Shown here piece by piece: positions 1 through 11,911 of a stretch of 11,911 bases of DNA (the first letter of the stretch is position 1; each line of letters opens with the position of its first letter). The notes below the pieces were generated by a model. That model saw only the letters and a list, made by a program, of their open reading frames with translations. It had not been told where the DNA came from and did no database searches. This stretch comes from Gonium pectorale (taxonomy: Eukaryota > Chlorophyta > Chlorophyceae > Chlamydomonadales > Volvocaceae), in the NCBI GenBank assembly GCA_001584585.1, contig LSYV01000011.1, positions 916,008 to 927,918 of the forward strand. The letters are read 5' to 3'. A program made the position numbers and the translations under genes.

Positions 1-17
1 ACCCCCACCCCCCCCAG
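1..17 (+). other. 3' end of an upstream ATPase intron
   Basis: A C-rich tract ending in CAG at 15-17 is the acceptor for the first visible exon. The intron start is outside the window. Confidence 0.85.
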
Positions 18-6578
<6,561 letters not shown>

Positions 6579-7878
6579 GCTGGTAGGCTGGCGGGCCGGC
6601 AGCGGCGCGCCAGGCAGGCAGGCAGAGGTCGGAAAGCAGAGCAGAGTGGCGAGGCAAGACGCGCGTTCGCGTGAGGGAGTTGGATTTGCACAACGGAGAG
6701 TTGGCGGGGTGGCGGTCCTCGGCGGTGGGGGAGCAAAAAACCACCGGCCGGACCGGCCCCGCGGTACGGAGGAGGGGCCCGTTCTGGGTGGCGGGTGGCG
6801 GACGCGGCACGCGGCGCAGCGCACTGCCCCTCCAGTGGACCTTGGGTCGGTCCGCTCATCTTGATGGCGCTGCCGAGATGGGTGGGGAGCGGGAGGGCCC
6901 GTCAGCAGGAGGTGGAGGGGTAAGGTAAGGGGTTAGGGAGTTCACGTGACGTGGCCGATGGAGGGGAGGATATGCGGCTGGCCTCCCGGAGGTACCCACC
7001 CGTGGCTCATTATGCCCAGAGCCGTCTTGAGTTTATTGCGTAGGTATGGTGCTGCAGCCGCGCACTGCGTCTTTGCCATGGACTGAGAGTATGTGTTGTC
7101 CGGTTGTGGTCCGGTTTGTGTTGTCCGGTTGCAACGCCTACGTGGGCGTCTTAGCCCGGGCCGTGCGCACAGGCGTGTGGTTGTTGTGGCGATGGTGGTG
7201 TTGGTGGCGGTATGCGCTCGAAGGCGTGACGGGTCAAGAGCGCCTGGTGGAGTGATCGCACGCGCGCCTTGAGGGGGGTTGTCTTGCCATACTATGGGGC
7301 GCGCTTGGCTTTCGCGCTCAGACATTCCGGGCGCACGCCAGTTCCCCCTCATTTGTTGGAATCGTAATGTTTGGGCGATCGGGCGTCGGCCTCAGGGCCG
7401 GGGTGCAGGCTCTTGTTATCAAGCGAACATCTACAGAGGAGCGGTGGGAGTGGTGGTGGAAACGCCGATTGGCTTGCGCAGCTGCCGGTGCTGTGTACGG
7501 GTGGGCATACGGGGCCGCCCCGTCCCGGAAAGGTTGCAGCGCCATTGGACGAACGAGAAACAAGGAGCGTGCATACTACTGCGGGAGACGCGCTTGGGAG
7601 ACGGAGGGAGTGTGCGCCACGAGTACCAGCCGGCTCCTGTCCGTTGCGCGAGGGCCGTTGGATCGTGGGGGGTGTCCCGCGGGTCGGCGTTGCGTGCTGG
7701 GGCAGCGGCCGCGGACGCCTGGTGATGCGGACCACCAGGTGCATGCCGACTTGCCTGGTGGCGCCTGCGAGGACCGAGGCGGGCGGCAGGCGGAGGGTGT
7801 GTATGAAATGCGGTGACGACGCGACGTTGGCGGGGCGAGCAGCCTGCGTTTATGCGCCGCCCCCGCCCGTCAAGGGTT
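6579..7878 (+). other. Probable 3' untranslated region of the ATPase gene; no gene seen
   Basis: This runs from the ATPase stop to the first downstream sense-strand TGTAA. Several open frames exist, but none resembles a known family or shows the strong codon pattern of the neighbouring exons. It holds a TGGTAGGC duplication overlapping the stop (6573-6588), a CAGG run near 6611, CACGTGACGTGG at 6943-6954, a 25-base-period TGTGTTGTCCGGTTG repeat (7092-7106, 7117-7131), and alternative hairpins at 7718-7761. UTR identity is inferred. Confidence 0.45.
7092..7131. repeat. 25-base-period direct repeat
   Basis: TGTGTTGTCCGGTTG occurs at 7092-7106 and 7117-7131 with the related TGGTCCGGTT between them. 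It probably arose by local slippage. Confidence 0.8.
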
Positions 7879-7883
7879 TGTAA
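7879..7883 (+). terminator. Candidate poly(A) signal TGTAA of the ATPase transcript
   Basis: This is the first plus-strand TGTAA after the ATPase stop codon, about 1.3 kb downstream. TGTAA is the usual poly(A) signal in volvocine algae. A second one is at 8221-8225. A five-base motif is weak evidence by itself. Confidence 0.35.
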
Positions 7884-8297
7884 GCCTGTGCAGCTGCGCC
7901 GCGCCAATCATACGCCCTTTTATGCTAACCTCGGTTTGGGAGACTGCAGCTGGCTCGCGGTCATGGCGCAGCGCCCCGTGGCCATGTTGCGAGGAAGCCT
8001 CGGCATACGGGACACAGCCCTCTGCAAGCTGACCCATCCACCGGCATACAGCACAGCACTCATTCGTCGCCAGACTCGTCAGCCCAGTCGCTACCGCAAG
8101 CAGCTTGGGGCCCTCTGTCCGCGCCAGTTTCTGGGCCTCACGGCTACGACAACGGGTGCTTCACCCACTCTGCTATGGGAGCTAATCGGCTCGTGTGGCC
8201 TGCAGCCCCTCTGGGGAGTCTGTAATATGTATCTGTACCATGATCGCCCCCTTTGCAAGCCGGCCAGCAGCCGCCCTTTCTTTTCTTGTGGCGAAGG
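7884..8297. other. Gap between the two candidate transcript ends; no gene seen
   Basis: This is 414 bases of less GC-rich sequence. An open frame of 188 codons (plus strand, 7813-8379) crosses it but resembles nothing I recognise and lacks the neighbours' codon pattern. The second plus-strand TGTAA (8221-8225) lies here. Confidence 0.4.
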
Positions 8298-8302
8298 TTA
8301 CA
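8298..8302 (-). terminator. Candidate poly(A) signal TGTAA of the kinase transcript
   Basis: TTACA on the plus strand reads TGTAA on the minus strand. It is the first such motif downstream of the kinase stop at 9555, about 1.25 kb away. Confidence 0.35.
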
Positions 8303-9554
8303 GGTTGGAGACTCGAGGAAGGGTGAAGACAGCGGAAGGGCCAAGGACTCAAAACGTCCCTCCCGCCTCTGAGATATAACCGAAAACGTGCCCCCGCCCG
8401 AGGGGAGCCTGCAACAGCATGCGATCGCGAGCCACTGAGGTTCACGGGCGCAGAGGAAGGGGGCCCATCCCGCCCCGCCATGGCTCAGCGCCTGTCCACC
8501 CGGTCCCCCTGCACCGACGGATCACCGGATTGTTTTCCCTGTTTCTGTTTCCTTTTTTCACCAAGGCGCCACGCCGAACGTGCATTTCGACCGTTAATAG
8601 AGTCACAGGGGGAGGGGGCGAAACCGGCCAGCCCCAGTCTGGTCCATGGACCCAGCGCCCCAATGGCGCTGGCGTCCGCGGCGATGTGCATGTGTGAGTG
8701 TGTGGTGTGAGGGGTTTGACCCCGCGGCAGGATCCATCCATCATGGGCACTCGGACCACACGTGCGGAGGCGTACGACACGTCGTAGCGGAGGCGAGGAC
8801 GCGACGCTTGCTACGACGCACGCGCGAAATCTAAGACCTGTTTTCTGCGCTCCGTATCGCAAACGTGCAACATACACCCACCCCACCCTCACGCGCGCAC
8901 ACACACACGCACTTCGAGGCGAATGCAGCACGCAAGGCTCCAGCACCGACATGTTTGTCCCCACCGGGTGTAGGCACCACTGTCAACATGTCGGAAAAGC
9001 ACGCGCGTGGCACACGGGGCATCACTCTCCAAGGCTTGAGGGAAATGGGTTCTGTTCGTTGGGAGCCTTTTATGTTTCTTTCGAGGTGGGACCAACCGAG
9101 CCACGTTGCGCCGCCCTGCACGCCCTAACGGACCAGCCGCTACAAGGCGAACGCACCACAACAGGCCGGCACGCCATGCGGGCAGGCGCAGCGCAGGCAC
9201 GGCTGCAGCCCCGGACGTGTGACCCCTCCCACCCCTCGCCGTCACCATGCCGTCCGCTCGCAGCCCTTGCCGATCAAGGAGCAGCTACCTAGCTGCGCCT
9301 CCCGCCGGCGACACTGTACCCAGAACCGCGCGGCCCACCCCTTCTCCATGATATTTCCCGCAAGAGCCAGACCATCAGCCGGCACCACCATGTGGCCCCC
9401 GGCCCCGGTCCGCAGGTCCTCGCGGCTCCGTCCAGCGCCCCGTGACCCCAGGTGCCGGCAGAGGCCTCGCGCACCCTCGCTACGCCGCCCCTCCTCCCCC
9501 TTCTTTCCCCCTCCTCCTCCTCCTTGCGCTCCTACACCTCAGCCTCCACCAGCG
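8303..9554 (-). other. Probable 3' untranslated region of the kinase gene; no gene seen
   Basis: No family is recognisable in any frame. It contains a GT-rich patch (8684-8712 on the plus strand) and a short (CA) run (about 8895-8910). The last 80 bases before the stop (9475-9554) are C/T-rich on the plus strand. UTR identity is inferred from position and the TGTAA at 8298. Confidence 0.4.
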
Positions 9555-9920
9555 CTACCCCGAGGCCGCCTCCGAGCCCGCACCCCGCCGCCTCCGCCGC
9601 CGGCTCTCGTAAAACTCCAGCTGGTCCGCCGCGCCGGTGGCCAGGAAGCGCTGCCACTCCTCCCGCGAGATGCTGCCGTCGGCGTCCGCGTCCGCCTCAC
9701 GCAGCGCCGCGGGCACCATGTCGTCAAAGGGGCATTCGTCCAGGTCCAGGCCGTCGGCGCCGTCGGCGGCGGCGCCGTCCGAGTCGGAGCCCGAGGTGGA
9801 GGCGGGCGGGCTGCACAGCACGCGCTGCAGGCTGGCGGGGGTGAGGGAGCCGCTATGGGAGGAGTCGAACAGGTCGAACACGCGGTTGACGTACGACTGC
9901 CACTCGGGCGACTCCTGGAC
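9555..9920 (-). other. Kinase exon D: EF-hands 3 and 4, acidic insert, Arg-rich tail
   Basis: EF-hand 3 loop DSSHSGSLTPAS lacks the acidic residue at position 12 and has Ser at 3 and 5, so it is probably weak or inactive. A Ser/Asp/Gly/Ala-rich stretch (about 248-275) separates it from EF-hand 4, whose loop DADADGSISREE is canonical. The protein ends ESRRRRRR then GAGSEAASG. Confidence 0.85.
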
Positions 9921-11564
9921 CTGCGGCCAGAGGGGGAGGGGAGGGTTACACAGGGGGGTGGATGGCGAGGGAATCGGTGGGCTGGAAGCCGTTCTCAGAA
10001 GAAACACCCGGAGGCGAATCTCGTCCCGAGGGGAAGGGGTGGGGAGCAGGGCATTGCACTCACAAGCCCGCGTCAGGGCTCGGACAAGTGGATTGCGGGG
10101 ATTGGAGGTACGCGCATTGAGTGTACGCGGATTGGCGGCAGCGATGCAACTGAGAACATGGGCACGAATGAAGCGCCCTAGTCACTGCCCCGGCAGGGAG
10201 ATCTGCCCCGAGAACCTGCGGGGCAGCCGCAGATTCGTGGGCAGCCCGCTGCCGCGGCCTCGCCCCGCCTCTGCCCCCGCCGCACCGCAGTGCCATCCCG
10301 CCACGGCCCCACACCGTCATTCTGCTGCGGACCCGCCCCCGCCCCCCGCAGCCGCGCCTCACCTCCCGCCAGTCGATCAGCGCCGCCAGCCACTCGTCGT
10401 AGTCCACGTTGCCGTCGGCGTCCACGTCGAAGGTGGCGAGCAGCTGCGACACCTCTGCGGGCGCCGGGGTTGCGTGGGGATGGGGGGCGAAGTTTAACGC
10501 AACATGAGTGGAAAAGCTTGTGACGGGGGGACCCGCGTGCAGCGACTCCGCCGTTCAGGCGCGCAGACGGCCACCGACGATCGCCGGCCCGGCCCGGCCC
10601 CGACCCGCCCTCACCTGTAGGGCTGAGGTCCCAGTCCCCGTTGGCCAGCAGCGCCGCCACGTCCTCGTACGAAACCCGCCCGCGCCCCTGCGGGTCCAGC
10701 TGACGGAACGCGGCCGCCAGGGATGCCACCCGCTCCGCCTCCGAGGTGGCCATGAAGCTGGCCACGGCGCTGCGTCCGGGGCAGAGGCGGGGGCGGGTGG
10801 GTGGGGCTGGAGAGGTTGCGGCTGGATACGGAGGAGGACGACTTTGGACGCGGGACGGGGCACGCGGAGGCGTGCGGGCATAGGGGGAGTGGGGAGGAAG
10901 GCATGACCGATAGGGATGAGACGATGGGGACGGGGGAGGCGGTCCTGGCGCCCGGGGCGGTTCGCAGTTTGGAGGCGTCTGCGAAAGCATCCCAGCACCC
11001 GGGTACGCGAGCACCCGGGCAGCAATCCATGCGGCTAATGATAGACAACCCGGCGCTCGGCCTACCGTACCTTGCCCCGTCCTCCACCTTGCGTTCTTCG
11101 GTTCACTCGGCCCCCTCTCACAGCCCAGTCCCCAAGCTTAGCCCCAAGCCCGCGCACCCCACTCCACCCCATCCTCACCGCAGCGCCAGCTGTTTGAGCC
11201 GCCCGTATGTCCCAAAGCGCTGCAGCCGCTGAACCAGCGAGTCGCTCAGGGGCCGCGAGGGCGGCGGGGAAGACGGCGCCGACGAAGGGGCGCCAGAGGG
11301 GGAGGAGGACGACGGGGGCGAGGATACGCCGCCCGACGCGGCCGTGGAGGCTGCCCCGCGGCCGTTGTTGGAGCCTCCCCCACCCACTCCCCCTTCGCCC
11401 AGGAAGCCAGGTAGCGGCGGGCCCGCCGGCGCCGCTGGCGACGGTGCCGATGGGGTCCACGAGTCGATGGAGTCCAGCGTGGCTGAGCTGAGGGAGGGGT
11501 CGTGCATGCGGAGCCAGGGGTGCTGCAGCGCCTCGGCGGCGGTGGGGCGGGCGGCGCAGTCGCG
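9555..11564 (-). CDS. Calcium-dependent protein kinase (CDPK), C-terminal part, 4 exons
   Basis: A Ser/Thr kinase activated directly by Ca2+ through its own EF-hands. Exons on the minus strand: 11564-11179, 10769-10615, 10454-10363 and 9920-9555 (stop TAG at 9557-9555). The junctions are GT-AG, phases agree, and the total is 999 bases, or 332 residues. Order: end of the kinase domain (RDCAARPTAAEALQHPWL, 1-18); a Ser/Pro/Gly/Ala-rich linker (about 19-104); a junction segment (LVQRLQRFGTYGRLKQLAL, about 110-128) like the CDPK autoinhibitory region; then EF-hands with loops at 154-165, 190-201, 230-241 and 288-299. The tail has six Arg (318-323). The upstream kinase exons are outside the window. 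A calmodulin-type or CCaMK-like kinase is less likely because there are four EF-hands directly behind a CDPK junction. Confidence 0.9.
9921..10362 (-). other. Kinase intron between exons C and D
   Basis: A 442-base intron with donor GTGAGG and acceptor CCGCAG. Nothing notable beyond short GATTGG and GTACGCG repeats near 10090-10137. Confidence 0.82.
10363..10454 (-). other. Kinase exon C: EF-hand 2 (canonical)
   Basis: Loop DVDADGNVDYDE has Asp at 1, 3 and 5, Gly at 6 and Glu at 12, all expected Ca2+ ligands. It is followed by WLAALIDW. The exon ends in frame before the GTGAGG donor. Confidence 0.88.
10615..10769 (-). other. Kinase exon B: EF-hand 1 (degenerate)
   Basis: Encodes AVASFMATSEAERVASLA, then the loop DPQGRGRVSYED. 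Gly at loop position 6 and the hydrophobic residue at position 8 are kept, but positions 3 and 5 are Gln and Arg where Asp or Asn is normal. Ca2+ binding is therefore doubtful. It ends in a split Glu codon. Confidence 0.85.
10770..11178 (-). other. Kinase intron between exons A and B
   Basis: A 409-base intron with donor GTGAGG and acceptor GACGCAG. It splits the Arg codon after KQLAL. No other feature seen. Confidence 0.83.
11179..11564 (-). other. Kinase exon A: end of catalytic domain, long linker, autoinhibitory segment
   Basis: Starts after a TTCTTCGCAG acceptor with RDCAARPTA, the kinase subdomain XI pattern, then HPWL. About 86 residues rich in Ser, Pro, Gly and Ala follow before LSDSLVQRLQRF. 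In typical CDPKs this distance is only about 15-20 residues. The exon ends in a split Arg codon (CG|C). Confidence 0.85.
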
Positions 11565-11911
11565 CTGCGAAGAAGGGGGCCGGGGACCGGAGGCCGGGGG
11601 AAGGGGGACCAACGCGTGGGTTTGGCGGTGGCGTTTGGCAGCAGTGCAGGACAGCCAGGTAGGAGGCCCCGCGAGAGCACGCCCCGCATGGCCCCCCCCG
11701 CTGGGGGACAACCCAAAGCCTGTGTGGAGACAGCAGCGCCTTCTCGAGCGCTGTGGCCGTAATTAGGTGTGGCGCTCCCAAAGGGGACAGCGAGGCGCCC
11801 CATACCGTTCAGGAGTGCTGACGTTGGCAGCCCCGCGCCGCCTCCAACTGCCACCGGTCGTATACAACCCCCACCAACAACCGCCCGGTGCCGCCCGCAT
11901 GTCGGCTCTGC
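11565..11911 (-). other. Kinase intron, partial
   Basis: Upstream of exon A I see no segment resembling kinase subdomains IX-X in any minus-strand frame to the window end. The sequence is therefore probably all intron (at least 347 bases), with the acceptor TTCTTCGCAG at 11565-11574. A short exon at the extreme edge cannot be excluded. Confidence 0.6.

Noticed and set aside
7279..7883. Overlapping 148-170-codon open frames on both strands
   Set aside because: Three frames and both strands are open at once, which indicates stop-poor GC-rich sequence and not a gene.
7813..8379. 188-codon open frame on the plus strand in the intergenic interval
   Set aside because: Not similar to any family I know, codon use lacks the G/C-ending pattern of the flanking exons, and long open frames are common by chance in this base composition.
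9219..10181. 320-codon plus-strand open frame opposite the last kinase exon
   Set aside because: It is antisense to exon D with its EF-hands and reads Arg/Pro-rich low complexity.
11570..11911. A further kinase exon at the right edge
   Set aside because: No minus-strand frame shows the conserved kinase subdomain residues, so it is treated as intron, with the caveat that a tiny edge exon cannot be excluded.

Overview
This is a eukaryotic, intron-dense, very GC-rich window. It most resembles the nuclear genome of a chlorophycean green alga of the Chlamydomonas/Volvox group. The signs are short exons (57-386 bases) with strongly G/C-ending codons, introns of about 160-440 bases that nearly all start GTG and end in CAG (a few TAG), C-rich tracts before the acceptors, and TGTAA motifs (the volvocine poly(A) signal) downstream of both genes. 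The kind of pump encoded also fits, because type IIC (Na+/K+-type) P-ATPases occur in green algae but not in land plants. I cannot name the species.

There are two genes, both partial and convergent. On the plus strand, positions 18-6578 hold the last 16 exons of a Na+/K+-ATPase-like P-type ATPase alpha subunit: 725 residues, from the GDASES motif of the nucleotide-binding domain to the C terminus. The start, including the DKTG phosphorylation site and M1-M4, lies upstream of the window. All 15 internal introns are GT-AG, and joining the exons keeps one frame to a stop. On the minus strand, positions 11564 down to 9555 hold the last 4 exons of a calcium-dependent protein kinase (CDPK): the end of the kinase domain, a low-complexity linker, a junction/autoinhibitory segment and four EF-hands, 332 residues. 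Its kinase core lies beyond position 11911.

Between the two stop codons (6579-9554) there are about 3 kb with no recognisable gene. This probably holds two long 3' untranslated regions facing each other. The first sense-strand TGTAA motifs are at 7879-7883 for the pump and 8298-8302 for the kinase.

The most interesting content is in the pump. Two lysines and an alanine replace conserved ion-site residues (Asn776, Gln923 and Asp926 in pig alpha-1 numbering). The extracellular M7-M8 loop, which holds the beta subunit in animals, is about 160 residues longer than in animals and carries three CX3C cysteine motifs and a glycosylation sequon. The kinase has two canonical and two degenerate EF-hands, one of each per pair. 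Introns carry a 13-base minisatellite, an 18-base sequence repeated in opposite orientation in two introns, and small tandem duplications. The two genes are ordinary eukaryotic neighbours; nothing shows that they act together, although both belong to ion and calcium physiology.
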